Program-made: the position numbers and the translations under genes
Notes under the pieces: model-generated
What the model was told of the DNA's origin: nothing
What the model saw: the letters and a program-made list of their open reading frames with translations, nothing else
The model's database searches: none
Source: Galeopsis tetrahit
Taxonomy: Eukaryota > Streptophyta > Magnoliopsida > Lamiales > Lamiaceae
Direction of reading: 5' to 3'
DNA: 64,000 nt
NCBI GenBank assembly: GCA_963675135.1
Contig: OY776125.1
Location: 62,137,441-62,201,440 of the forward strand
In this document: positions 51,035-60,421 of the stretch, piece after piece
Layout: every line of letters starts with the position of its first letter
Numbering within the stretch: the first letter of the stretch is position 1

Positions 51035-53506
51035 ATGGCTAACAACAATGCTGTTCCTCCACCTGCTGTTCAAGGATTGGACAATATGGCCACAAATCCA
51101 GTCAACCACATTTCTCATCACAAACTGCCCATGTTTTCAATAGACAATTATGATTTCTGGAAAATTAGAATGAGGGCTCATCTTGCATCTCTTCACACTG
51201 ATATGCTTAGAGTAATCACCAGAGGACCCTTTGTGTTTACTCAAACTAACCCCAGATTGACAGATGAGCAAAGAGCAGATATAAGGGAACTGATTCCCAA
51301 GGATGAGGATGACTTCACTGCTGATGAAAAGAGGAAAGATAATTTGAATTATCTTGCCATGAACACTCTTTATCAAACAATTCCAGATGCAGTTATGGGA
51401 AGAGTCTACCACTGCACAACAGCTAAAGAAATTTGGGACACCCTTGCTGAAATGTGTGAGGGTACTGAAAAGATCAAGGAGAATAAGCTCCAAGTTGCTG
51501 TGCAGAAATTTGAACAGTTTACAATGGAGTCTGAAGAGTCCATTGACAAATTTGCTGGTAGATTCACTGATGTGATGAATGAGATTAACTCATTGGGCAA
51601 GGTCTACACCAAGAGAGAGGTTGGATTAAAAATTTTGAGGAGTCTCACTCAAAAGTGGGATGTCTATGCTGTGATGATGCAGAATACCAAAGATCTCTCC
51701 ACTATGCCCATGCAACAAATATTCTCAGAACTTAAAGCCTATGAGTTTGACCTCAATAGAAGAAAGCCTGTTGAGGAATCTTCAAATCCTACCAAGGGAG
51801 TGGCATTCAAAGCCAAAGTTGCTGAACCAGAAATGCAACCCACTCCCAGATCATCAAAGTCAGTCTCTAAGACTGAAATGAAGGAAGAACTAGCCTTGAT
51901 GGCTAGAAGGTTTGACAAGCTCAACACAAGGTTTGGTAGATACAAGAAATTCTACCAAGACAACAAATTCAGGAGAAGATACAATTCCCCTGAAGATCAA
52001 ACTGAGGACAAAAAGCCTGAAGAGAAAAGATCAGAGGACAAGTCCTCTGATAGGAGAAGATCCAGTAGAGCTGAACCCTCATCATCTAAGAGAAGAGATG
52101 AATCCAAGAAGGATGATGATGAAGATATGTGTTACAACTGCAAAAAGAAAGGGCACTTCCAATATGACTGCCCTGAACTAAGCTCTAAAGAAAGAAGAGA
52201 AAGACAAGCAAAAAGAGACAGAAAATTCACCAATAGAAAAGCCATGATGGCTGGTGAAGAATCTGATAGTGCTGAAAGTTTCAACTCTTCTGATGGATTG
52301 TTCTCCAACAGTGATGATGATGATGATGTCTGCAACATGGCTCTTGAGGATGATGAGGTATCCTCTACTTCTAGTTCACCATCATTTATCTCACAAAACA
52401 CTAGTGAGGTTAACCTGAAACTTTCCTTGGGAAAGTTGATGGAAGATTTCACTAGATTACAAGAATTTCATGACAATTGTGTGAGAGAAAATGAAAGATT
52501 AGCTACTGAACTCACCAAAAACTCTGAGGTAGCTGTTGATGTCAAGTCTACTGAGTTGTATCAACAAGTCTTGAGAAAGCTTGAGGAAGCAAATCTCAGG
52601 ATAGTTGACCAACAAAAGGAGATTGATGATCAACTTCTCTCTCAGAAAAGAAAAGAATTTGAACTTAAAATTCTAAATGCCAAATTTGAAAATCTCTCAC
52701 ATGAGTATGATATTCTTAAATCAAGTGAAGAGAGCCTGAAATTAAAGATGTCTGCTTTGAACAAATCCTCTAGAGCAATAGAGGAAATTCAAAGTTATCA
52801 AAGACCTATGGCTCAAAGAAGTGGATTGGGTTTTGATCCATTTGAATCTTCACCTTGTCTTAGTGCTGCATCCACAAGTAACACTAAGAGAATCTTTGTT
52901 AAGTCAGTGGCACAACAAGCTGAAAATGAAGTAATTCAGCCACTGAACAAAGAAAAGGACAAATTGAATGAAATGCCTACTCAAGTTATTCAGGAAAATA
53001 GGCCAAAACCTAAGGAAATGGCCAAAGCTCCTGAACACAAGAGGAATATTGGTCAGCAGAGTAGACCCAATGGAAGGGCAACCCTCCTGAACAATATTCA
53101 GAGGAATTATCCATGGTATAATCAGCCTAGGCCAACTCATCTGAGAAAGCCTCAGCTGAATAGACCTAAGGAAAACCATCCTTTAAGGCAGAATAAAATG
53201 AGACAACCAAAACCCTTCATGCCAAAGGGTAATGGTCATAAAAAGGCCTTTCCTCAAGGATTTCATCAAGCTGCACAAAGAACTCATAAGTTCAGAAGAG
53301 TGGTCAACTCCTCTGAAACTTACAGAGTTAACACATTCACACATACTTTCCCAAAGGCATTTAAGGGAAAGACAGTGTATGTTGATGCACTAGGAAATCA
53401 ACTTAGCCACCTTGAATCAATCAGGGTTATTAGGCAAGTTTGGGTTCCCAAAGGTACAGCTAACCTCTCAGGACCCAAAACTCAAAGGGTACCTAAACCT
53501 ATCTAA
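51035..53506 (+). CDS. gag: Gag (nucleocapsid/capsid) polyprotein of the Sirevirus-type element
   Basis: The 823-residue protein would form the cytoplasmic virus-like particle and package the element RNA. Residues 30-245 look like the copia Gag domain (a FWKIRM motif at 41-46, then a helical region). Residues 320-365 are strongly basic and acidic. A single CCHC zinc knuckle follows: C366, C369, H374, C379 (spacing 2-4-4). Then come an acidic run (D427-D431), a probable coiled coil (about 465-590), and a basic proline-rich tail ending in the VWVPKGT motif (802-808) often seen before pol in this group. Such a long Gag is a Sirevirus trait; members are known to bind the dynein light chain LC8, and FTQT at 68-71 resembles an LC8 site, though it lies in the folded part. 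The start is the first ATG after the primer site, with G at +4. The frame ends in TAA at 53504-53506, directly followed by same-frame pol. Confidence 0.93.
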   Translation: MANNNAVPPPAVQGLDNMATNPVNHISHHKLPMFSIDNYDFWKIRMRAHLASLHTDMLRVITRGPFVFTQTNPRLTDEQRADIRELIPKDEDDFTADEKRKDNLNYLAMNTLYQTIPDAVMGRVYHCTTAKEIWDTLAEMCEGTEKIKENKLQVAVQKFEQFTMESEESIDKFAGRFTDVMNEINSLGKVYTKREVGLKILRSLTQKWDVYAVMMQNTKDLSTMPMQQIFSELKAYEFDLNRRKPVEESSNPTKGVAFKAKVAEPEMQPTPRSSKSVSKTEMKEELALMARRFDKLNTRFGRYKKFYQDNKFRRRYNSPEDQTEDKKPEEKRSEDKSSDRRRSSRAEPSSSKRRDESKKDDDEDMCYNCKKKGHFQYDCPELSSKERRERQAKRDRKFTNRKAMMAGEESDSAESFNSSDGLFSNSDDDDDVCNMALEDDEVSSTSSSPSFISQNTSEVNLKLSLGKLMEDFTRLQEFHDNCVRENERLATELTKNSEVAVDVKSTELYQQVLRKLEEANLRIVDQQKEIDDQLLSQKRKEFELKILNAKFENLSHEYDILKSSEESLKLKMSALNKSSRAIEEIQSYQRPMAQRSGLGFDPFESSPCLSAASTSNTKRIFVKSVAQQAENEVIQPLNKEKDKLNEMPTQVIQENRPKPKEMAKAPEHKRNIGQQSRPNGRATLLNNIQRNYPWYNQPRPTHLRKPQLNRPKENHPLRQNKMRQPKPFMPKGNGHKKAFPQGFHQAAQRTHKFRRVVNSSETYRVNTFTHTFPKAFKGKTVYVDALGNQLSHLESIRVIRQVWVPKGTANLSGPKTQRVPKPI

Positions 53507-56500
53507 TTGCAGGTACCATTGGGCCACAAGAAGAGGAGCATGAACAAAAAGACAGCATGGTACCTTGACAGTGGATGCTCAAGGCACATGACTGGAAACA
53601 AGGAACTCCTCTCTGATTTTATTGAAAAAGAAGGCCCAAATGTCACCTTTGGAGACAGCTCACAAGCAACAACAAAAGGTTATGGTACTTTGATGATTGG
53701 TAACATCAAAGTAACCAATGTATCTTATGTAGCTGGTCTCAAATATAACCTCCTGAGTATCAGTCAATTCTGTGATAAAGATTTTAATGTTGAGTTCTCA
53801 AGTGGAAAGTGTCTAATTAAAGATAAAACTCAACAAACCCTATTGACTGGAACTAGGAAGGGAAATGTGTATTTTGCAGACTGGGACAAGTCTACTGATG
53901 CTGCATGTTTCATTGCTAAAAGTTCTAGTGAACAAAGTTGGTTATGGCATAAGAGGCTAAATCATCTGAACTTCAAATCTATGAATAAACTTGCTAGAAA
54001 TGCATTAGTTAAAGGACTACCTAATGAGGTTTTCATTAAAGAACATGTGTGTAAACCATGTCAAGAAGGAAAACAGATTAAAGCCTCATTCAAAGGAAAA
54101 CCAGTCATTTCCACTGAAAGGGTACTTGAACTTCTACATATGGATCTATTTGGACCAATTACCCCCTCAAGCATAAATGGTAGAAAATACACATTAGTGG
54201 TAGTAGATGACTTCTCTAGGTTCACATGGGTAGTATTTCTCCTTAATAAGAAGGAAACACAAGTCAAACTGCCTGAACTTCTAAAGAGGTTATCAAATGA
54301 GAAAAGCCTTAGCATTATCAAGATAAGATCTGATAAAGGCACTGAGTTCATTAATTCATACATCAATGAGTACTGCACATCAAATGGAATAGCTCATGAA
54401 ACCTCAGCAGCTAGAACTCCCCAACAAAATGGAGTTGCAGAAAGAAGGAATAGAACTTTAAAAGAAGTTGCTAGAACTTTAATTGCTGACTCAAATTTAC
54501 CTAAGAGGTTTTGGGCTGAAGCTATAAACATTGCATGCCATACTCAAAATAGATGTTTGATCACTAAGGGGCAAGGAAAAACCCCCTATGAACTCTGGAA
54601 AGGGAGAATGCCTAAAGTGTCATATTTTCATATATTTGGCTGTAAATGTTTCATTCACAATAATGGGAAAGAACAGTTGAAAGCTTTTGATAGCAAAGCT
54701 GATGAGGGAGTATTTCTTGGATACTCTCAAATCAGTAGAGCTTTCAGAGTCTACAACAAGAAATCCCTTATAGTGGAAGAAACACCTCATGTTGTGTTTG
54801 ATGAATCTATCTTTGAGATCAGGAATGATCATTTGGAACCTGAAGAAATCACACAGAGGACAACCAGATTAAGCCTAAAAGACAAAGACACTAAATTCAT
54901 AGAAGTTGTCCAAATCAACCTACCTGAACATACAACATTGGACAACCATCCTGAAGGCAACCTTCCTGAGACAAATCCCACTGATGGAAATGATGAACTG
55001 AATGATCCAATCCCAGTTCACATCCAGGTAACAACTACCAATGAAGAAGCAGTTCCTGCTGAGGTAGTTAATGGGTCAAATAATCAAGGGGGAACTCAAA
55101 ATGTTGAAAATGCCAATGTCCCTGACATTGAGGACAACACCCCTGATTATGATCCTGAATTAGATCCTGCATTAAATTATCCTGAATTTTATGATCAAAA
55201 TGACTCACCTTCAGTAGAGGACAACTCTACTGAAGAGATCAGGAAAAGAAGGACCTGGTTATCTGACCATCCTACTGATCTGATACTTGGTGATCCAAGT
55301 ATAGGAGTCAGAACCAGAAAGTTTCATGGTGAAAGTGCTATGTTCTGTTGTTTCTTGTCAGAGCAAGAACCAAGTGATATTGAGGAAGCACTTCAAGATG
55401 CCAATTGGATCACAGCCATGCAGGAAGAACTGAACCAATTCACCAGAAATGAAGTATGGGAGCTGGTGGACAGACCTACACATCAAGATGTTATTGGAAC
55501 AAAGTGGGTGTTCAAGAACAAGAAAAATGAAAATGATGTGATTGTCAGAAACAAAGCAAGACTAGTGGCAAAAGGATATTGCCAACATGAAGGCATTGAC
55601 TATGATGAGACTTTTGCACCTGTGGCAAGGCTAGAAGCAATAAGGCTCTTTCTAGCCTATGCAGCCCACAAGAGGTTCAAAGTATACCAAATGGATGTCA
55701 AGAGTGCCTTTCTGAATGGAGTCTTAAAAGAAGAAGTCTATGTGGAGCAACCACCAGGTTTTGAAGTTGGAAACCAAGTTTACAGACTCAAGAAAGCTCT
55801 ATATGGACTCAAACAAGCCCCTAGGGCTTGGTATGATACACTGTCACAATTCCTCTTGGATCATGGATTCACCAAGGGAACTGTGGACAGAACTCTCTTC
55901 AGAATCTCTGAAGGAGAGGACCTCCTGCTTGTCCAAATTTATGTAGATGACATAATTTTTGGATCCCCTAATGAGAAGCTGTGTGAGAAATTCTCCAAGC
56001 TCATGCAAAGCAAGTTTGAGATGTCCATGATGGGGTTGATGAAATTCTTTTTGGGTCTACAAGTCAAGCAATCTAAAGAAGGAATCTTCATCAACCAAGC
56101 TAAGTACACAAGAGAAATGATCAAAAAGTTTGGGTGTACAACTAGTAAGCCAGTAAGGATCCCAATGAACACAAATTGGAAGATGGATCCTGATGAGAGT
56201 GGCATTCCAACCAACTCCACTGAGTATAGAGGAATCATTGGATCACTCCTCTATCTCACTGCCAGCAGACCTGACATCACCTTTGCAGTAGGTGTTTGTG
56301 CAAGATTTCAAGCAAATCCTAAGAAAAGCCACCTTGAGGCTGCAAAGAGGATTTTGAGGTACCTCAAAGGGACTGAGAATCTAGGCCTTTGGTACCCTGC
56401 TGATGACAATATTGAGTTAACTGGTTACTCAGATGCTGATTATGGAGGATGTAGGATTGACAGAAAGTCCACTTCAGGGACTTGTCAATTCTTGGGCAAC

Positions 56501-56914
56501 AAGCTTATTTCATGGTTCTCCAAGAAGCAGAACACAGTGGCCACTTCCACCACTGAAGCTGAATATGTTGCTGCTGGAAGTTGTTGTGCTCAAATTCTTT
56601 GGCTAAGACAACAACTCAGAGACTACAAAGTCAACTCTACTGAAGTACCAATTTTCTGTGATAACAATAGTGCCATTGCTATATCACAAAATCCTGTCTT
56701 GCACACAAGATGCAAGCATGTGGACATCAAGCACCACTTCATTAGAGATCATGTGGAGAAGAAGGATATCAAGCTAGTGAAAATTCACACAGACCATCAA
56801 AAAGCTGATATATTAACCAAGCCACTTGCAGAGGCAAGATTTCTGGAGCTATCAGCAGAGTTGGGATTACTTGATCCAGGAAGTTGGACAAATAAGTCCA
56901 AAGAAGCTCATTGA
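53507..56914 (+). CDS. pol: Pol polyprotein: protease, integrase, reverse transcriptase, RNase H
   Basis: The open frame of 1,135 codons follows the gag stop in the same frame and has no ATG until codon 12, so it is probably made as a Gag-Pol product or from a spliced RNA. Protease: D21-S22-G23. Integrase zinc finger: H148, H153, C182, C185; catalytic D213, D276, E312 (35 residues between the last two), with TPQQNG before E312. A proline-rich acidic linker covers about 445-600. Reverse transcriptase: about 645-890, with D730 and the YVDD box at 812-815. RNase H: about 970-1105, with D976, E1017 and D1052. These give particle maturation, cDNA synthesis and insertion. No frameshift or missing catalytic residue is seen. 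It ends TGA at 56912. The coordinates give the open frame; the first codon is TTG, which is not a real start. Confidence 0.95.
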   Translation: MQVPLGHKKRSMNKKTAWYLDSGCSRHMTGNKELLSDFIEKEGPNVTFGDSSQATTKGYGTLMIGNIKVTNVSYVAGLKYNLLSISQFCDKDFNVEFSSGKCLIKDKTQQTLLTGTRKGNVYFADWDKSTDAACFIAKSSSEQSWLWHKRLNHLNFKSMNKLARNALVKGLPNEVFIKEHVCKPCQEGKQIKASFKGKPVISTERVLELLHMDLFGPITPSSINGRKYTLVVVDDFSRFTWVVFLLNKKETQVKLPELLKRLSNEKSLSIIKIRSDKGTEFINSYINEYCTSNGIAHETSAARTPQQNGVAERRNRTLKEVARTLIADSNLPKRFWAEAINIACHTQNRCLITKGQGKTPYELWKGRMPKVSYFHIFGCKCFIHNNGKEQLKAFDSKADEGVFLGYSQISRAFRVYNKKSLIVEETPHVVFDESIFEIRNDHLEPEEITQRTTRLSLKDKDTKFIEVVQINLPEHTTLDNHPEGNLPETNPTDGNDELNDPIPVHIQVTTTNEEAVPAEVVNGSNNQGGTQNVENANVPDIEDNTPDYDPELDPALNYPEFYDQNDSPSVEDNSTEEIRKRRTWLSDHPTDLILGDPSIGVRTRKFHGESAMFCCFLSEQEPSDIEEALQDANWITAMQEELNQFTRNEVWELVDRPTHQDVIGTKWVFKNKKNENDVIVRNKARLVAKGYCQHEGIDYDETFAPVARLEAIRLFLAYAAHKRFKVYQMDVKSAFLNGVLKEEVYVEQPPGFEVGNQVYRLKKALYGLKQAPRAWYDTLSQFLLDHGFTKGTVDRTLFRISEGEDLLLVQIYVDDIIFGSPNEKLCEKFSKLMQSKFEMSMMGLMKFFLGLQVKQSKEGIFINQAKYTREMIKKFGCTTSKPVRIPMNTNWKMDPDESGIPTNSTEYRGIIGSLLYLTASRPDITFAVGVCARFQANPKKSHLEAAKRILRYLKGTENLGLWYPADDNIELTGYSDADYGGCRIDRKSTSGTCQFLGNKLISWFSKKQNTVATSTTEAEYVAAGSCCAQILWLRQQLRDYKVNSTEVPIFCDNNSAIAISQNPVLHTRCKHVDIKHHFIRDHVEKKDIKLVKIHTDHQKADILTKPLAEARFLELSAELGLLDPGSWTNKSKEAH

Positions 56915-57597
56915 TTAAGGGGGAAACAAAATCAAACTTCAGCAGACTTGGTCAAGTCTACTAAAACTCAGAAACATGACCTTACTTCTTCAGGACACTT
57001 GTCCATTAACATTCAGGACCTTTGTCCACCTTTCTTCAGGACACTTGTCCATGTAGGGTCAGATAAGTTGTCCTGGCTATCAAACAAATTCCTAGGTTTG
57101 ATAAGCACCTATTTTTGGTGATCAATACCTATTTCGAAATCTGTCCCATTGAAATACAGTTTTCACCTTTCTGGGATTTAATTTGTCTCCCACCCAAAAG
57201 GTCACTTTCCATGCATTAAATGCCAAGATTTAACTCTTGTTTGCATTAAACTTTTTGGGACATGATCTATCTCGAAAAACTCCCAGCCTTAAACAAACGT
57301 TAAAAACCACCCACGTTTTGAATAAAACAGTTATTTCACTGTTACATTGGTTTTTGACCATTGGATCAAAAATGGACAACTCCCCTGAAATCAATCCTAG
57401 CCGTCCATTTTGGATTTCCATTTTTGTTCACCTTTGAATTGTATCAAGACCTTACCAACTCATTGACAAACATTCTTTTTAGAATATTCACAAGTCTTAA
57501 GATACCCACAAACACTTCTTCCCCAAGTATTCGAAACCCTAACTCAAAATTCTTCAAACTCTCTCATTCTTCATCAAACTTCTCTCTGTAAATTTCA
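56915..57597 (+). promoter_or_regulatory. Spacer between pol and accessory ORF, with repeats and a host-gene-like 5' leader
   Basis: No gene is seen in these 683 bases. The first part has the polypurine-like tract and three copies of TTCAGGACacTTGTCC (56989, 57012, 57034; the middle one CCTT), followed by a near-complementary AAGTTGTCCTG at 57065-57075. The last 70 bases are CT-rich, contain the telo-box-like AAACCCTAA (57534-57542), and run into an ATG in good context, like the 5' leader of a plant gene. No convincing TATA box was found, so an internal promoter is possible but unproved. Confidence 0.45.
56917..56926 (+). other. Second polypurine-like tract directly after pol
   Basis: AAGGGGGAAA begins three bases after the pol stop codon. 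It is nearly the same as the true tract at 62816-62829 and sits where the tract would be in an element without accessory ORFs. Repeated polypurine tracts have been described in Sireviruses. Confidence 0.6.
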
Positions 57598-60366
57598 ATG
57601 GCCCCCAAGGTTAGACCTGAGATGCTTGTTGACTTCTCCAACAAGGATCTAGACCTAGATTTTGCCTATCTTAGCAACAAAAACAATCTTCACTTTGAAC
57701 CCATAATTTCATTTGAAAGTGAAGATCCTGAGATTACTCCAACCCTGAGATGGTTGAGAAGGGCTGGTCTCCAAAAGTTCTTGGAAGAAAGACCAAGCTC
57801 TTGCTTGGAGAGTTATATGGCAGAATTCTTTGCCTTCCTCAAGTGGAGAGGCAAGCCTGAAGATGGTGAAGTATCAACCAGGCTATCCTACACAGCTGAA
57901 GGAGAGGAAGAGGAGAGATTCCATAGAGTTAGATTCTCCTCAGAGGATCTGGAAGGAGCCTTTGGATTGCCTTATGAGGGAAGGAATCCAGAAGTGTATG
58001 GCACTGGACATGAAGAGGAAATAGCCCAAGAGTGGTTATTAGTTCCAGGCCCTCTCTCCTCAACTCAAAACAAGAAAACTCTCAAGCCAGAGTTTCTTAA
58101 TCTCTTTGAGGTAGTTGCTAAGAGCCTCTTAAGCAACACTGGAAGCCTAGAGCAGGTCAGCCAGCCAAGGATCAGAATCATGGCTGCCATTATTGATGCC
58201 AGTGATAAGGGCATCAAGTTTGATTGGAGGACCTTCATCATGTCTGAGATGATGAAAGAGAAGGCTAAATTTAAGGTGAAAGCCCACAACAAGGTGGTGC
58301 TAGAAGGGAAAATCAAGTATTGCACCAGGGCAAGCTTGTTGATTGAGAGGTTTTCCCACTATTCCCAGATGCAGACCTTTGCAAAGCCCCTCCCAGCCCA
58401 AAAGATCCTGTTCAGAAAGCTCAGTAAGAAAACTGAGAAAAGAAGGATGCTACTGGCCAAGCCTACTGAAGAACAGGAGGAAGAGAAGCCTAAGATGAAA
58501 AAGAGAACAAAGGCCAGGGCTGTAAAGACAAGAAAAATGTCTCAGAGAATCTCAGAAGAGAATTCAGATGCTTCAGCTGAGATTGAAGAAGTTGCTAGAG
58601 AAGGTGTACAAGTGCCATCTGATCATTCAGAAGAACTCAGGCAAAAGTACAATGAGACTAGACAAAAGTCTAAGGGTGATAAGAGAATCAGGGAAGTTGT
58701 CCCTGAGAAGGAAGGAAGTGGAAGTAGCAGGGCCAGCAAGAGAAGGGCCAAACCTACTGAAAAGGTGTTGGAGCTGCAAGAAGAGAGGTCTCTTCAATTG
58801 GCTCTAAGGGAGAGCAGAGCTGAAAGCAGGGCCAAATCCATGTCAAGGACCAATTCATCTGGTTCTGGAACTCCAGAATCCAAAGTCCCTGAAGGTCAAC
58901 CCATAGAGGCCAACCTCCCTGAAATTCAGTATTTTGAGCCCAACTCCTCTGAAACCCATGTTACCCCTTCCAACCAACCCATTACCCCTGTAAATCTCAC
59001 TAAGAGATATTCTCCTGAAGGGAATGAGCAAAGAAGTGGCATAGTTGTGCTTGTTGATTTAGCAGTAGATGAGACAAGACTCCTGTCTCCCCTTGACTCA
59101 TCCATGCTCAACTATTCAAAGCTCCTAGAGCATGCACTTCATGAGCCAACCCCCCTGAGTAAAGCCCCTTCAGAATCATTGCTCTCTAAAGCAGCTGAAG
59201 ATCCTTCTATTGTACCCAACCCATCTGAAGCCAAGATCCCTGAACTTAATCTACCTAAAGCCACATTAGGAGAACCCAGAGCTAACTCCCCTATAACCCA
59301 AAGTCCCCATTCAAGTGGAGATGAGGAGGAGTATACTTTTGAAAGTATGCTCAGAGGAGGAGCCAAGGCTACTGTGGACAGTTTGTATCCACAACTTGCT
59401 GAATTTCCAAGAATTCAGAAGGCCTTTCATGATTTGAGGATGCTTGTTGATGTAAAAGATAAATCTATGATGGAGATATCACAAGTCATCCAAGATAAAG
59501 GTGCAAACTGGTGGCAAATAGAGGAGAATAGATTGCTACACTTTGCTGGAGTTTCAAAGACAAGATTCCTCATTGATGAGGAGATTTTTGCAAAGCTGGT
59601 GGCTGATAAGATTAAGGAGGAGAAAGAAAGAAAAGCCAAGGGAATCAAACACCCTGACAGTGGCTCTAATGATGATGATTCCCCTGATGATCCCTCAAAC
59701 CCTTCAAATCCCAACCCTCCTGAAACCCCTCAAGCCAACCTCCCTGAATCCCTTCATCCCAAGTCTTCTGTCTCTGAAAGACTTTCCAATCCTCCCAAAA
59801 CCTATCATAGGAAAGGCTCTGTAACCTCAGAGGTGTTGACCAAGGATGGTAACACAACCAAAGATACATCTGCCAATGAAGGTTCTTCTGAACCCAAGGC
59901 ACAGCCTAAAGATGTTGAGGTTCCTGTATTAGAGGCTAGTTTGATTAAGGCCTATTCAGTGTCAGAGGAGTTGGACATTGATCAGTCCTTAATCATTCAG
60001 GATGACTCAGTGGCTGCTGATATAAGCACTGTGATCTCCCCACAACTGCCATCTTTGAACCTTGTTGAAGGTGGAGATGCTGCAGGTTTAGGAGAAGGAG
60101 TTGAAAAGGACAGAATAGTTGAAAAATCAGAGGGAGTTGTGGATGAAAGAGAGGTAGTCATCACTAAGATAGTGAGTGTACCAACATATGAGGGTGGAAT
60201 AAGTGAGGAAGGACAGGTTATTCTTGAAGTCAAATCTGAACTTCAGGAATCCCTTGGTGAAAGGAGGCCTGATTCCTTGAGTGAGAACATTATTCATGAA
60301 GGGAGAAAAGAACAAGTTGAAAATGAGAAGAAGACTGCTGATGTATCAGAGTCTTATGCAAAATAA
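57598..60366 (+). CDS. Accessory ('envelope-like') ORF, first half, 922 aa, function unknown
   Basis: The frame starts at an ATG in good context (CAATGGCC) after a CT-rich leader. Residues 1-270 look folded: the pattern FSSEDLEGAFGLP (113-125), R191-IRIMAAI, FDW (208-210) and KIKYCTRASLLIE (238-250) recalls the 'putative plant transposon protein' domain of plant retroelement ORFs, a resemblance not a proof. A basic patch (298-313) could be a nuclear signal. Residues 395-409 match the ubiquitin-interacting motif (E395, E396, L399, A402, S406, E409). Long Pro/Ser/Glu-rich stretches flank an ordered-looking segment at about 578-685. No signal peptide or membrane segment is visible, so 'envelope' is only a positional name. 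A single TAA (60364) separates it from 1,974 further open bases in the same frame. Confidence 0.8.
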   Translation: MAPKVRPEMLVDFSNKDLDLDFAYLSNKNNLHFEPIISFESEDPEITPTLRWLRRAGLQKFLEERPSSCLESYMAEFFAFLKWRGKPEDGEVSTRLSYTAEGEEEERFHRVRFSSEDLEGAFGLPYEGRNPEVYGTGHEEEIAQEWLLVPGPLSSTQNKKTLKPEFLNLFEVVAKSLLSNTGSLEQVSQPRIRIMAAIIDASDKGIKFDWRTFIMSEMMKEKAKFKVKAHNKVVLEGKIKYCTRASLLIERFSHYSQMQTFAKPLPAQKILFRKLSKKTEKRRMLLAKPTEEQEEEKPKMKKRTKARAVKTRKMSQRISEENSDASAEIEEVAREGVQVPSDHSEELRQKYNETRQKSKGDKRIREVVPEKEGSGSSRASKRRAKPTEKVLELQEERSLQLALRESRAESRAKSMSRTNSSGSGTPESKVPEGQPIEANLPEIQYFEPNSSETHVTPSNQPITPVNLTKRYSPEGNEQRSGIVVLVDLAVDETRLLSPLDSSMLNYSKLLEHALHEPTPLSKAPSESLLSKAAEDPSIVPNPSEAKIPELNLPKATLGEPRANSPITQSPHSSGDEEEYTFESMLRGGAKATVDSLYPQLAEFPRIQKAFHDLRMLVDVKDKSMMEISQVIQDKGANWWQIEENRLLHFAGVSKTRFLIDEEIFAKLVADKIKEEKERKAKGIKHPDSGSNDDDSPDDPSNPSNPNPPETPQANLPESLHPKSSVSERLSNPPKTYHRKGSVTSEVLTKDGNTTKDTSANEGSSEPKAQPKDVEVPVLEASLIKAYSVSEELDIDQSLIIQDDSVAADISTVISPQLPSLNLVEGGDAAGLGEGVEKDRIVEKSEGVVDEREVVITKIVSVPTYEGGISEEGQVILEVKSELQESLGERRPDSLSENIIHEGRKEQVENEKKTADVSESYAK

Positions 60367-60421
60367 ATTGAGGGTGATGAGTGCTTATTTCCTAACTTGT
60401 TTGATTTATCTGATGTTGCAG
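60281..60421 (+). other. Candidate intron spanning the stop between the accessory halves
   Basis: The 3' side is a good plant acceptor: CTAAC branch-like sequence (60392-60396), a U-rich stretch, and TTGCAG with AG at 60420-60421. GTGAGA at 60281 is the nearest donor-like site that keeps frame. The piece is 141 nt, a multiple of three, and contains the only in-frame stop. Another frame-keeping donor is GTGAAA at 60257. Donor quality is moderate, since the base before the GT at 60281 is A. Readthrough remains an alternative. Confidence 0.35.

Noticed and set aside
53454..53512. Intron from 53454 (GTACAG) to the TTGCAG at 53512 joining gag to pol
   Set aside because: It is 59 nt, very short for a plant intron, and would shift the frame. 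A 24-nt alternative from 53489 keeps frame but is too short to be spliced.
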